Below the pieces are notes generated by a model. The model saw only the letters and a list, made by a program, of their open reading frames with translations. It did no database searches and was not told the origin of the DNA. A stretch of 64,000 nt of DNA from Pseudomonas sp. RIT-PI-q (GTDB lineage: Bacteria > Pseudomonadota > Gammaproteobacteria > Pseudomonadales > Pseudomonadaceae), in contig NZ_LHPC01000017.1 of the NCBI RefSeq assembly GCF_001297125.1, forward strand, positions 1-64,000. The letters are read 5' to 3'. Below, piece by piece: positions 1 through 8,059 of this stretch. The number at the start of each line of letters is the position of its first letter. The first letter of the stretch is position 1. The translations under genes and the position numbers were made by a program.

Positions 1-158
1 AGGTAGTCACCCCAAAGTACTTCGGCGATATCCGCCATACCCATAGGGGCACCGGGATGGCCGCTGTTGGCTTTTTGCACGGCATCCATGCTGAGGGCAC
101 GAATGGCGTTGGCACGCTCACGACGGCGCGAGTTCACGATTTGTTCAGGCTGGTTCAA
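1..158 (-). CDS. tkt: Transketolase, N-terminal part (cut by window edge)
   Basis: The first 52 residues of a transketolase are visible, including the conserved start of the thiamine-diphosphate domain ([18 protein letters not shown], then [13 protein letters not shown]). The enzyme moves two-carbon ketol units between sugar phosphates in the cytoplasm. The start is taken as TTG at 158, with GGAGG about six bases upstream. That TTG shares two bases with the TGA of the transaldolase gene, so the two are translationally coupled. The gene is last in a minus-strand operon after the isomerase and transaldolase genes. A transketolase here suggests disposal of erythrose 4-phosphate made by the neighbouring pathway. 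The rest lies outside the window. Confidence 0.93.
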   Translation of the reverse strand, partial: MNQPEQIVNSRRRERANAIRALSMDAVQKANSGHPGAPMGMADIAEVLWGDY

Positions 159-1126
159 GCGACACCTCCGGCAAGTTTTTCCCGCAGTAACACTTCAAGC
201 TTCAACTGATCTGCTTCAAAACCACGGATGCCTTCGGCCAACTTTTCAGTTGCCATGGCGTCCTCGTTCATTTGCCAGCGGAACTCGGCTTCGGTCAGTT
301 GTTTTGGCAAGGCGCCGTCATGCCCGGCAGCATCAATCTGCATAGGCACCAACAGTCCTCCATTCCCCTCCAGCGTCTCCAACAGCGCAGGGCTGATGGT
401 CAGACGGTCGCAACCGGCCAACGCCTGAATCTCACCGACATTGCGAAAGCTCGCGCCCATGACCACGGTCGGATACCGATACTGGCGAAAGTACCGCAGG
501 ATGCGTTGCACCGATTGCACGCCCGGCTCTTCCTCAGGCGTATACACAACACCAGGATCGGCCTTGCCGTACCAATCGAGAATGCGCCCCACGAAAGGCG
601 AGATCAGGTAAGCCCCCGCTTCGGCGCAGGCCCGTGCCTGAATGAAATTGAAGATCAGCGTCAGGTTGCACTGGATCCCTTCAGCCTCCAGCACTTGCGC
701 AGCGCGCACTCCTTCCCAGGTGGCGGCGAGTTTGATCAGGATGCGTTCGCGGCCGATGCCGGCCTGTTCGTACAGCTCAACCAGGCGGTACGCCTTGGCA
801 ATACTCGCCGGGCTATCAAAGGAGAGCCGGGCATTCACTTCAGTCGACACTCGCCCCGGCACGAGCTCGAGAATCTGTTGACCCATGGCAACCACCAGAC
901 GGTCGCAGGCTTCATCTATCGCGTCTTCGACGCTTGTCTCAAGGCCACGCACATCATCCAGAATCTGATCGACCAGAGCGTCGTACTTTCCGGACTGGAC
1001 CGCCTTCAAAATCAGTGAAGGGTTGGTGGTCGCGTCCTGAGGCGCGAAACGGCGGATCGCGTCGAGATCGCCGGTATCGGCCACCACAACGCTGTGTTGT
1101 CTTAATTGTTCAAGCAGGTTGGACAT
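155..1126 (-). CDS. tal: Transaldolase
   Basis: This 323-residue protein is a full-length TalB-type transaldolase, which exchanges dihydroxyacetone units between sedoheptulose 7-phosphate/glyceraldehyde 3-phosphate and erythrose 4-phosphate/fructose 6-phosphate. The first signature ([12 protein letters not shown], near residue 31) and the Schiff-base region ([12 protein letters not shown], with Lys near residue 132) are clear, followed by NLTLIF and [11 protein letters not shown]. It lies 78 bp downstream of the RpiB-type gene and overlaps the transketolase start. In this setting it probably serves the catabolic pathway and may duplicate a housekeeping copy elsewhere in the genome. Confidence 0.95.
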   Translation of the reverse strand: MSNLLEQLRQHSVVVADTGDLDAIRRFAPQDATTNPSLILKAVQSGKYDALVDQILDDVRGLETSVEDAIDEACDRLVVAMGQQILELVPGRVSTEVNARLSFDSPASIAKAYRLVELYEQAGIGRERILIKLAATWEGVRAAQVLEAEGIQCNLTLIFNFIQARACAEAGAYLISPFVGRILDWYGKADPGVVYTPEEEPGVQSVQRILRYFRQYRYPTVVMGASFRNVGEIQALAGCDRLTISPALLETLEGNGGLLVPMQIDAAGHDGALPKQLTEAEFRWQMNEDAMATEKLAEGIRGFEADQLKLEVLLREKLAGGVA

Positions 1127-1204
1127 TTTCTGGGCTCTTGTTGATTTGTATTTCAGTCCCTGGCGCTTAACCTGACCAGACGCGCGGCACGGTAAATCCC
1201 CGCC

Positions 1205-1684
1205 TTATTGACTCGGTAGCTCCCGGTTCGCCTTCTCAACCGCGGTAATCCGCTCGACCTTCGACCCGGAGCGTTCAGCTTCGAACTCCGACTCAAGAAA
1301 GATTTTGACGATGCTCTTGGCCAGTTCAGGGCCAATCACCCGTGCGCCGATCGACAGAATCTGTGCGTCGTTGCTTTTGCGCGCGCGCTCGGCGGAATAG
1401 GTGTCGTGGGCCTGCGCGGCACGCACGCCTTTGATCTTGTTCGCAGAAATCGCCATGCCGATGCCAGTCCCGCAAATCAACACGCCCAAGCGATGCTCGC
1501 CCGTGCTGACAGCCGTCGCCACCGCCTCCGCGATATCCGGGTAAAGCACCGGACTGGACGAGTAGCAGCCAAAGTCCTGAAGCCTGTAGCCCAACGATTC
1601 GATATGGAGCTTGAGCAGCTCCTTGAGCTCGTAGCCCGCCTCATCGCTACCGATGGCCACAGAAAACGCTGTGTTTGCATCCAT
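1205..1684 (-). CDS. rpiB: RpiB/LacAB-family sugar-phosphate isomerase
   Basis: This 159-residue protein belongs to the RpiB/LacAB family of aldose-ketose phosphate isomerases. It has the N-terminal GSDEAGYELK loop, the catalytic cysteine in LICGTGIGMAISANK, and the later NDAQILSIGARV motif. The start at 1684 (MDANTAF) has GGAGG seven bases upstream. Family members act on ribose 5-phosphate, allose 6-phosphate or, in tetritol catabolism, erythrulose 4-phosphate to erythrose 4-phosphate. Transaldolase and transketolase downstream and a DhaKL kinase across the divergent promoter favour the last role, but this is inference. It heads the minus-strand operon. Confidence 0.88.
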   Translation of the reverse strand: MDANTAFSVAIGSDEAGYELKELLKLHIESLGYRLQDFGCYSSSPVLYPDIAEAVATAVSTGEHRLGVLICGTGIGMAISANKIKGVRAAQAHDTYSAERARKSNDAQILSIGARVIGPELAKSIVKIFLESEFEAERSGSKVERITAVEKANRELPSQ

Positions 1685-1721
1685 AAGTTTTCCTCCATTG
1701 CCAGGCAAGAAGCGCTGACAA

Positions 1722-1735
1722 CGATCAAATGATCA
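1722..1735. promoter_or_regulatory. Candidate operator, copy 1 (CGATCAAATGATCA)
   Basis: This 14-bp site lies 38 bp upstream of the isomerase start. It matches 13 of 14 bases of CGATCAGATGATCA at 1902-1915, near the opposite promoter. Both are in the 269-bp divergent region between the two halves of the catabolic locus. Two near-identical copies, one near each start codon, suggest a shared regulator. The SorC-type protein at 8060-9037 is the obvious candidate, but binding is only inferred. Confidence 0.5.
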
Positions 1736-1889
1736 CGCAATGAAATTATGCACAACCATTACCCTGCCACAAACCCATTCATGTCAAGCGGTATTTTGAT
1801 CTAAAGCCGCATAAAACCAGCAAAACGCTAAAACAAAGCAAAAGAATGCTAACCGTCGTTGACAGAGCGCAGAGAATTGATTTAAACAT

Positions 1890-1915
1890 ATGATCACTGT
1901 CCGATCAGATGATCA
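1890..1915. promoter_or_regulatory. Candidate operator, copy 2, plus an extra ATGATCA half-site
   Basis: ATGATCA occurs at 1890-1896 and again at 1909-1915, 19 bp apart. The second copy is part of CGATCAGATGATCA (1902-1915). The sites sit 38-64 bp upstream of the transporter ATPase start at 1954, a sensible place for transcriptional control of the plus-strand operon. Confidence 0.5.
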
Positions 1916-1953
1916 GTCAGACCTAACAAGAAAATCAGCAAGAGGACACACCG

Positions 1954-3441
1954 ATGGCTACGCCATTACTGCTCCAGGCTGAACATGTCGCCAAAGCCTA
2001 TGCAGGGATCCCCGCCCTGCGTGACGGACGCCTCTCCCTCCGTGCCGGCAGCGTCCACGCCCTGTGCGGCGGCAATGGCGCAGGCAAATCGACGTTTCTC
2101 AGCATTCTCATGGGCATCACCCAGCGCGACGCCGGCAGCATTTTGCTCAACGGCAAACCGGTGCAGTTCGATCGCCCCAGTGACGCACTGGCTGCAGGAG
2201 TGGCGATGATCACTCAGGAGCTGGAACCCATCCCCTATATGACGGTTGCCGAGAACATCTGGCTGGGCCGCGAGCCCCGGCGTGCCGGCTGTATCGTCGA
2301 CAGCAAGGAGCTGAACCGACGCACCCGCGAACTGCTGCAAAGCCTGGAATTCGACGTCGACGCCACCAGCCCGATGCACCGCCTGAGTGTGGCGCAAATC
2401 CAGCTGGTAGAGATCGCCAAAGCCTTCAGCCATGACTGTCAGGTGATGATCATGGACGAGCCGACTTCGGCCATCGGCGAGCGCGAAGCGGAAACGTTGT
2501 TCAAGGCCATCCGCCGCTTGACCGCTCGTGGTGCCGGGATCATTTATGTGTCCCACCGCCTCAGCGAGCTGGCACAAATTGCCGACGACTACAGCATCTT
2601 TCGCGACGGCGCTTTCGTCGAAAGCGGGCGCATGGCCGATATCGACCGCGCGCATCTGGTGCGTGGCATCGTCGGTCAGGAGTTGCAGCGCATCGATCAC
2701 AAAGTCGGTCGCGAATGCGCCGCACACAACTGCCTGGACGTCAGCGGCCTGAGTCGCGACGGCGAGTTCCAGGACATCAGCCTGCAACTGCGCCAAGGCG
2801 AGATTCTCGGTATCTACGGCCTGATGGGCTCGGGCCGCAGCGAATTCCTCAATTGCCTCTATGGCCTCACCGAACCCGACGCCGGCAGCGTCACGCTCCA
2901 GGGCCAGCCCCTGCCGATCGGCGTACCGGCCGCGACGATCCGCGCCGGCATGTCACTGGTGACCGAGGACCGCAAGGACAGCGGCCTGGTGCTCAGCGGC
3001 AGCATCATGGCCAACATCGCCCTCAGCGCTTACAAGCAGTTGTCGAGCTGGTCAGTGATCAATGCCCGCAAGGAAAACGAGCTGGCGCAAAGCATGGTCA
3101 AGCGCCTGCAAATCAAGATCTCGTCCCTCGATCTGCCCGTGGAATCCATGAGTGGCGGCAACCAGCAGAAAGTCGTGCTCGCCAAGTGCCTGTCGACGCA
3201 GCCGATCTGCCTGCTCTGCGACGAGCCGACCCGTGGCATCGATGAAGGCGCCAAGCAGGAAATTTATCACCTGCTGGACGAGTTCGTACGTGCCGGCGGC
3301 GCGGCCATCGTGGTCTCGTCCGAAGCCCCGGAGCTGCTCCATCTGAGTGATCGCATTGCGGTTTTCAAAGGTGGCCGACTGGTCACCGTCAGCACCGATA
3401 CCGCCCTCTCCCAGGAAGCCTTGTTGAGTCTCGCCTCATGA
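1954..3441 (+). CDS. Sugar ABC transporter, duplicated ATP-binding protein (RbsA/MglA type)
   Basis: This 495-residue protein has two fused ABC cassettes. The first has Walker A GGNGAGKST (39-47), Walker B VMIMDEP (164-170) and switch His201. The second has a degenerate P-loop (GLMGSGRSE, near 289) and signature SGGNQQK near 399. One intact and one altered site is normal for the ribose/galactose (CUT2) family. It energises uptake through the permease that follows, with a four-base overlap (ATGA). A purine-rich AGAGGA precedes the start. It is first in a six-gene plus-strand operon. Gene order suggests the substrate is a small polyol, not a hexose. Confidence 0.93.
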   Translation: MATPLLLQAEHVAKAYAGIPALRDGRLSLRAGSVHALCGGNGAGKSTFLSILMGITQRDAGSILLNGKPVQFDRPSDALAAGVAMITQELEPIPYMTVAENIWLGREPRRAGCIVDSKELNRRTRELLQSLEFDVDATSPMHRLSVAQIQLVEIAKAFSHDCQVMIMDEPTSAIGEREAETLFKAIRRLTARGAGIIYVSHRLSELAQIADDYSIFRDGAFVESGRMADIDRAHLVRGIVGQELQRIDHKVGRECAAHNCLDVSGLSRDGEFQDISLQLRQGEILGIYGLMGSGRSEFLNCLYGLTEPDAGSVTLQGQPLPIGVPAATIRAGMSLVTEDRKDSGLVLSGSIMANIALSAYKQLSSWSVINARKENELAQSMVKRLQIKISSLDLPVESMSGGNQQKVVLAKCLSTQPICLLCDEPTRGIDEGAKQEIYHLLDEFVRAGGAAIVVSSEAPELLHLSDRIAVFKGGRLVTVSTDTALSQEALLSLAS

Positions 3442-4433
3442 ACACCAAAATTCTTGCCACACCTGCCCCTGCCCCCATCCCCCCCACCCACTCATCACGC
3501 GCCCGCCTGCGCTATGCCCTGGACCGCTTTGGCCTGCCACTGGTTTTCATCTTGCTGTGCCTGGTGATGGCCTTCACCAGCGAATACTTCATGACCTGGC
3601 GCAACTGGATGGACATCCTGCGCCAGACCTCGATCAACGGGATTCTTGCCGTCGGCATGACCTACGTGATTCTGACCAAGGGTATCGACCTGTCGGTAGG
3701 CTCGATCCTGGCCTTTGCCGGGTTGTGCAGCGCGTTGGTGGCGACCCAGGGTTATGGCTTGCTCGCAGCCGTCAGCGCCGGCATGTTCGCCGGGGCAATG
3801 CTCGGCGTGGTCAATGGCTTCATGGTCGCCAACCTGTCGATTCCGCCCTTCGTTGCTACCCTCGGCATGCTCAGCGTAGCCCGTGGCATGACCTTCATTC
3901 TCAACGACGGCAGCCCGGTCACCGACTTGCCCGAAAGCTACCTGGCGCTGGGCATCGGCAAGCTGGGCCCGATCGGCATTCCCATCCTTATCTTTGCCGT
4001 GGTCGCACTGATTTTCTGGATGGTTCTGCGTTACACCACCTATGGACGCTACGTGTACGCCGTGGGCGGCAACGAAAAAAGCGCCCGCACCTCCGGGATC
4101 GGCGTACGCAAAGTGACGTTCTCGGTCTACGTGATCTCGGGCCTGCTGGCCGGCCTCGCCGGTGTGGTGCTCGCGGCCCGCACCACCTCGGCCCTGCCCC
4201 AGGCCGGTGGTTCTTATGAACTGGACGCCATCGCCGCCGTAGTGATCGGCGGCACCAGCCTCTCCGGCGGCACCGGCAGCATCGTCGGCACCCTGTTCGG
4301 CGCCCTGTTGATCGGCGTGATCAACAACGGTTTGAACCTGCTCGGGGTGTCCTCGTATTACCAGCAAGTTGCCAAGGGTCTGATCATCGTGCTCGCGGTG
4401 CTCATCGATGTCTGGCGCAAGAAGAAACGCTAA
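3438..4433 (+). CDS. Sugar ABC transporter permease (RbsC family)
   Basis: This 331-residue integral inner-membrane protein carries about ten hydrophobic segments after a proline-rich N-terminus. It has the family motif GIDLSVGSI near residue 77 and the EAA-like region AVGGNEKSARTSGI near 210. It would form the channel of a CUT2 importer with the ATPase upstream and the binding protein downstream. The start overlaps the ATPase stop by four bases, which implies translational coupling. The family call is firm. The transported sugar or polyol cannot be read from the sequence. Confidence 0.92.
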   Translation: MNTKILATPAPAPIPPTHSSRARLRYALDRFGLPLVFILLCLVMAFTSEYFMTWRNWMDILRQTSINGILAVGMTYVILTKGIDLSVGSILAFAGLCSALVATQGYGLLAAVSAGMFAGAMLGVVNGFMVANLSIPPFVATLGMLSVARGMTFILNDGSPVTDLPESYLALGIGKLGPIGIPILIFAVVALIFWMVLRYTTYGRYVYAVGGNEKSARTSGIGVRKVTFSVYVISGLLAGLAGVVLAARTTSALPQAGGSYELDAIAAVVIGGTSLSGGTGSIVGTLFGALLIGVINNGLNLLGVSSYYQQVAKGLIIVLAVLIDVWRKKKR

Positions 4434-4477
4434 GTCCTGCCACTGAACCGAACGACTAAAACAATAATGGAGTTCCC

Positions 4478-5500
4478 ATGAAGCTTTCCACGAAAAGACT
4501 CGGCAAATCCCTCACGGCGTTGGCGGCTGTCTCCCTGCTCTCCAGCAGCATCGCCTTCGCCCAGGAAAAGACCTACAAGATCGGCGCCGCGGTGTACGGT
4601 CTCAAGGGCCAGTACATGCAAAACTGGGTTCGTGAAATAAAGGAACACCCGGCGGTCAAGGACGGCACCGTGAAACTGACCGTGTTCGACGGCAACTATG
4701 ACGCCATGACCCAGAACAACCAGATCGAAACCATGGTCACCCAGCATTTCGACGCGATCATTTTCGTGCCGATCGATACCAAGGCCGGTGCCGCCACCGT
4801 GACCCAGGCCCAGATCAGCGGCGTCCCGGTAATCGCCTCCAACACCAAGGTCGCCGGCGCCAACGTTCCGTTCATTGGTAACGACGACGTCGAAGGTGGC
4901 CGTCTCCAGGCCCAGGCCATGGTTGACAAGCTCCAGGGCAAAGGCAACGTGGCGATCATCCAGGGCCCGATTGGCCAGTCGGCGCAGATCGACCGGCAAA
5001 AAGGCGAGATGGAAGTCCTGCTGAAAAACCCGCAAATCAAGATCATCGAAATGAAGACAGCCAACTGGTCTCGCGCCGAAGCCCTGACGCTGACCGAAGA
5101 CTGGCTGAACGCTCACCCCAACGGTGGCATCGCCGGCATTATCGCGCAAAACGACGACATGGCCCTCGGTGCCTTGCAGGCGGTGAAGTCCCGTGGCCTG
5201 TCGCCAGACGATGTACCGGTGACCGCCATCGACGGCATGCCCGACGCTATCCAGGCCGCCAAAAAAGGTGAAATCACCACCTTCCTGCAAGACGCTCAGG
5301 CTCAATCCCAAGGCGCTCTCGATATGGCCCTGCGAACGCTGGTAGGCAAAGACTACAAACCGCAGTCGGCGATCTGGGAACGCTATGCCAATGATGTGAA
5401 ATGGGGCGAAGGTATCGATAAGGCGTACATCCTGCCGTGGGTGCCGGTCACCGGTAACAACGCCGATGATTTGTACACGCAAGTCACCGGAACCAAGTAA
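4478..5500 (+). CDS. Periplasmic sugar/polyol-binding protein (RbsB-like)
   Basis: This 340-residue protein starts with a typical signal peptide (Lys-rich start, hydrophobic core, cleavage after SIAFA near residue 28), so the mature form is periplasmic. The fold is the type I periplasmic-binding family (Peripla_BP_4), with KTYKIGAAVYGLKGQ opening the first lobe, the IIFVPIDTKA segment, and the IIAQNDDMALGAL and VTAIDGMPDA strands of the second lobe. It delivers substrate to the permease. A strong GGAG lies before the start. An 18-bp palindrome follows the stop and may protect this highly needed mRNA segment from exonucleases. Confidence 0.92.
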   Translation: MKLSTKRLGKSLTALAAVSLLSSSIAFAQEKTYKIGAAVYGLKGQYMQNWVREIKEHPAVKDGTVKLTVFDGNYDAMTQNNQIETMVTQHFDAIIFVPIDTKAGAATVTQAQISGVPVIASNTKVAGANVPFIGNDDVEGGRLQAQAMVDKLQGKGNVAIIQGPIGQSAQIDRQKGEMEVLLKNPQIKIIEMKTANWSRAEALTLTEDWLNAHPNGGIAGIIAQNDDMALGALQAVKSRGLSPDDVPVTAIDGMPDAIQAAKKGEITTFLQDAQAQSQGALDMALRTLVGKDYKPQSAIWERYANDVKWGEGIDKAYILPWVPVTGNNADDLYTQVTGTK

Positions 5501-5522
5501 GCGTTTGCTTAACCTGAAAACC

Positions 5523-5540
5523 CGGGCCGGATCCGGCCCG
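5523..5540. other. Perfect 18-bp palindrome after the binding-protein gene
   Basis: CGGGCCGGATCCGGCCCG reads the same on both strands and would form a GC-rich hairpin in mRNA. It sits between the binding-protein stop and the dehydrogenase start with no T run after it. A processing or stability hairpin, giving more binding protein than downstream enzymes, is more likely than a terminator. Confidence 0.6.
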
Positions 5541-5555
5541 TATGGAGTATATGCA

Positions 5556-6314
5556 ATGTCCAATTTCTGGAATCAGGCGTTCGACCTCAACGGCCGCGGC
5601 GCCGTGATCACCGGCGGCGCTGCCGGTATTGGTCTGGCCTGCGCCAGCCTGCTGGTGGAGCGCGGCGCCAGGGTCGCCCTGCTGGATCGCGACCCGGCAG
5701 TGGTCGAAGTGGCTGCCAGCCTCGGCGCCGGGCATGTGGGCCTGGCCGTCGACCTGCGTCAACTCGATCAGGTAAACGCCGCGATTGACCGGGCCGCCGA
5801 ACAGCTCGGCCGTCTTGATTTCCTGGTCAACAGCGCGGGTGTCGCCTTGCTGGACAAGGCGCTGGATGTCAGCGAAAGCGCCTGGGACACCACGTTGGAC
5901 ATCAACCTCAAGGCCAGTTTTTTCGTGGCCCAGGCCTGTGCCCGACACATGATCAAGCAAAACAGCGGACGCATCGTCAACCTCGCCTCCCAGGCGGCCG
6001 TGATTGGTCTGGACCGGCACGTGGCTTATTGCGCAAGCAAGGCCGCCGTGGTCGGCATGACCAAGGTCCTGGCCATGGAATGGGCGCCACACGGCATCAA
6101 CGTCAACGCCGTCTCACCGACCATTGTTGAAACCGCTCTGGGCAAGAAAGCCTGGGCCGGCGAACTGGGCGAACGGGCCAAACTGCAGATCCCGATCGGA
6201 CGTTTCGCCCAACCCGAAGAAATCGCCGGCCTGGTCCTTTACCTGCTCAGCGACGCGGCCAAGATGATCACCGGCGAAAACGTGGTGATCGACGGCGGCT
6301 ACAGCATTCAGTGA
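5556..6314 (+). CDS. Short-chain dehydrogenase/reductase, candidate tetritol dehydrogenase
   Basis: This 252-residue classical SDR has the cofactor motif TGGAAGIG (19-26), NSAG near 92, and the catalytic triad Ser145, Tyr158 and Lys162 (YCASK). Asp44 at the end of the second strand favours NAD over NADP. The start at 5556 has GGAG eight bases upstream; an in-frame extension into the binding-protein gene lacks such a site. In the operon it lies between the transporter and the DhaKL kinase, where oxidation of a polyol to a ketose is expected. Mycobacterial D-threitol dehydrogenase (DthD) is an SDR with a comparable role. The exact substrate is inferred. Confidence 0.88.
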   Translation: MSNFWNQAFDLNGRGAVITGGAAGIGLACASLLVERGARVALLDRDPAVVEVAASLGAGHVGLAVDLRQLDQVNAAIDRAAEQLGRLDFLVNSAGVALLDKALDVSESAWDTTLDINLKASFFVAQACARHMIKQNSGRIVNLASQAAVIGLDRHVAYCASKAAVVGMTKVLAMEWAPHGINVNAVSPTIVETALGKKAWAGELGERAKLQIPIGRFAQPEEIAGLVLYLLSDAAKMITGENVVIDGGYSIQ

Positions 6315-6349
6315 TCGGCCTTAACCTTACAAGAACAAGGAAATACTCC

Positions 6350-7351
6350 ATGAATCGAGTCATAAACGATCCGGACCAGGTGGTTGAGGACAGGCTCAAG
6401 GGCATCCTCGTGGCTCCCCCGGAACTGGTCCGGTGCGAGGCCAATCCGCGGGTCATCCGCAAGAGTAAACCTTCGCCTGCCGGTCAGGTGGGGATTGTCA
6501 CCGGCGGCGGCTCCGGCCATGAGCCGGCGTTCCTCGGTTATGTCGGTCCCGGCCTGGGCGATGCCGGGGCGGTCGGGGAAATTTTCTCCTCGCCCCCTGC
6601 CAAAAGCTTCTTTGATGCGTTCCGCGCCGCCGATCAGGGCGCAGGCGTTGCCTGCCTGTATGGCAACTACGCTGGCGACAACATGAACATCAAGTTGGCA
6701 AAAAAAATGGCCGCCAGTAAAGAAATGAACGTCCGCACCGTTGTGGCCAACGACGATGTGGCTTCCGCGCCCCTGGAAGATATTGCCAAGCGTCGCGGTG
6801 TCGCCGGTGAGATCTTCATGTGGAAAGTCGGCGGCGCGGCAGCCGCCCAAGGCTACGATCTGGACGGCGTGATTCGCGTGGCACAAAAAGCCGTCGACCA
6901 GTGCCGCTCCATCGGCGCCGGCCTGACCCCGTGCATCATTCCGGCGGTAGGCAAGCCGAACTTTCAGATTGCCGATGGCATGATGGAACTGGGTATCGGC
7001 CACCAGGGCGAGCCGGGGATCGAAGTGATCCCGGTCGAATCCGCCGCAGTCATGGCTGAACGCATGATCGCGCCGATTCTCGCCGACCGCGATTTCAGCC
7101 AGGATGAAAGCGTTGTGGTGCTGGTCTCTGGTCTGGGCGCCACACCGGTAATGGAGCTGTACATTTTCTACGCGGAAGTTGAGCGCCTGCTCACCGCCAA
7201 AGGTCTGCGCGTTCATCGTTGCTACGTCGGCAATTACTTCACGTCGCTGGAAATGATGGGCGTCACCCTGACCCTGCTCGGGCTCGACGCTGAACTGACA
7301 ACCTTGATCGATCAACCGTGCCGCTCCATCGGCATGTCCCAGTCGGAGTGA
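6350..7351 (+). CDS. Dihydroxyacetone kinase family, DhaK-type subunit (altered substrate-binding His)
   Basis: This 333-residue protein is a full-length DhaK domain, the ketose-binding half of dihydroxyacetone-type kinases. GGGSGHEP (His57) and NYAGD (Asp110) match E. coli DhaK His56 and Asp109. The segment with the covalent substrate-binding His218 of E. coli (GVGIHGEPG) reads GIGHQGEPG here: Gln219 sits in the His position and His218 is one residue earlier. The start at 6350 follows AAGGA. The DhaL gene follows after three bases. No DhaM or other PTS gene is present, so ATP is the likely phosphate donor. Erythrulose is a plausible substrate from context. Confidence 0.9.
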   Translation: MNRVINDPDQVVEDRLKGILVAPPELVRCEANPRVIRKSKPSPAGQVGIVTGGGSGHEPAFLGYVGPGLGDAGAVGEIFSSPPAKSFFDAFRAADQGAGVACLYGNYAGDNMNIKLAKKMAASKEMNVRTVVANDDVASAPLEDIAKRRGVAGEIFMWKVGGAAAAQGYDLDGVIRVAQKAVDQCRSIGAGLTPCIIPAVGKPNFQIADGMMELGIGHQGEPGIEVIPVESAAVMAERMIAPILADRDFSQDESVVVLVSGLGATPVMELYIFYAEVERLLTAKGLRVHRCYVGNYFTSLEMMGVTLTLLGLDAELTTLIDQPCRSIGMSQSE

Positions 7352-7354
7352 ACC

Positions 7355-8002
7355 ATGAGCCAGCATTTCTCGAGTAGCACTGGTAGCGCCATCGTGGCCA
7401 ACCTGGTCTCGATCATCGTCGCCAACCGCGAATACCTCAGCGAAGTGGACGGCGCCATTGGCGACGGCGACCACGGCATCAACATGGCCAAGGGCTTCGC
7501 ACGTTGTGGCAAAAGCCTCGAAGGTCGCCAGCTATCCCTGGCCGAAGCGCTTGACGAGCTGACCCTGGCGCTCATGGAAGGCATCGGCGGCTCAATGGGG
7601 CCACTGTACGGCAGCCTGTTCATCGGCATGGCCGACGAAGTGCGCGGGCGCGAAGAAATCGATGCGGCACGTTTCGCCAGACTGTTGCGCGGCGGCCTCA
7701 CATCGCTGCAAGACATCACCGATGCGGGCGTCGGCGACAAGTGCCTGATGGATACGCTGATTCCTTCAGTGGAAGCCTTTGAACAGGCCGAGGCCAACGG
7801 CGCGTCATTCAGCGAGGCCTTGGGGCAGATGAAAATCGCGGCCTCCCAAGGTCGGGATTCCACCCGGGACCTGGTCGCGAAAATCGGTCGGGCCAGCCGC
7901 CTGGGTGAGCGTTCGCTAGGCGTGCTGGATGCTGGTGCGGTGTCTTGCTGCTTGATCCTGACCAATCTTGCCGAGTCGGTTGAAGCACAACTGCAAAGCT
8001 AA
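7355..8002 (+). CDS. Dihydroxyacetone kinase family, DhaL-type nucleotide-binding subunit
   Basis: This 215-residue protein is a complete DhaL domain. VDGAIGDGDHGINMAKGF near residue 30 holds the aspartates that bind the magnesium ions and nucleotide in E. coli DhaL (GDADHG in that protein). Further conserved pieces are GGSMGPLYG near 83 and DAGVGDKCLMDTL near 125. It pairs with the DhaK-type protein three bases upstream to phosphorylate a ketose. It is the last gene of the plus-strand operon and is followed at once by a REP hairpin facing the convergent regulator gene. Confidence 0.92.
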   Translation: MSQHFSSSTGSAIVANLVSIIVANREYLSEVDGAIGDGDHGINMAKGFARCGKSLEGRQLSLAEALDELTLALMEGIGGSMGPLYGSLFIGMADEVRGREEIDAARFARLLRGGLTSLQDITDAGVGDKCLMDTLIPSVEAFEQAEANGASFSEALGQMKIAASQGRDSTRDLVAKIGRASRLGERSLGVLDAGAVSCCLILTNLAESVEAQLQS

Positions 8003-8016
8003 TTGCTGTAAGCCTC

Positions 8017-8050
8017 CTTTGTAGGAGCGAGCTTGCTCGCTCCTACAAAG
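8017..8050. terminator. REP palindrome between convergent genes, likely transcription end
   Basis: A perfect 16-bp stem (CTTTGTAGGAGCGAGC and its complement) with a two-base centre lies 14 bp after dhaL and 9 bp after the end of the SorC-type gene. It is a single REP element. It may work as a two-way stop or mRNA-stabilising hairpin. Confidence 0.6.
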
Positions 8051-8059
8051 CGTTTAGTG

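Noticed and set aside
272..1018. Long open frame opposite the transaldolase gene
   Set aside because: It is an antisense reading of a clear transaldolase with low-complexity, Arg/His-rich residues and no family features.
8017..8050. Transposon end
   Set aside because: The palindrome is a standard single REP; no target duplication or transposase is present.
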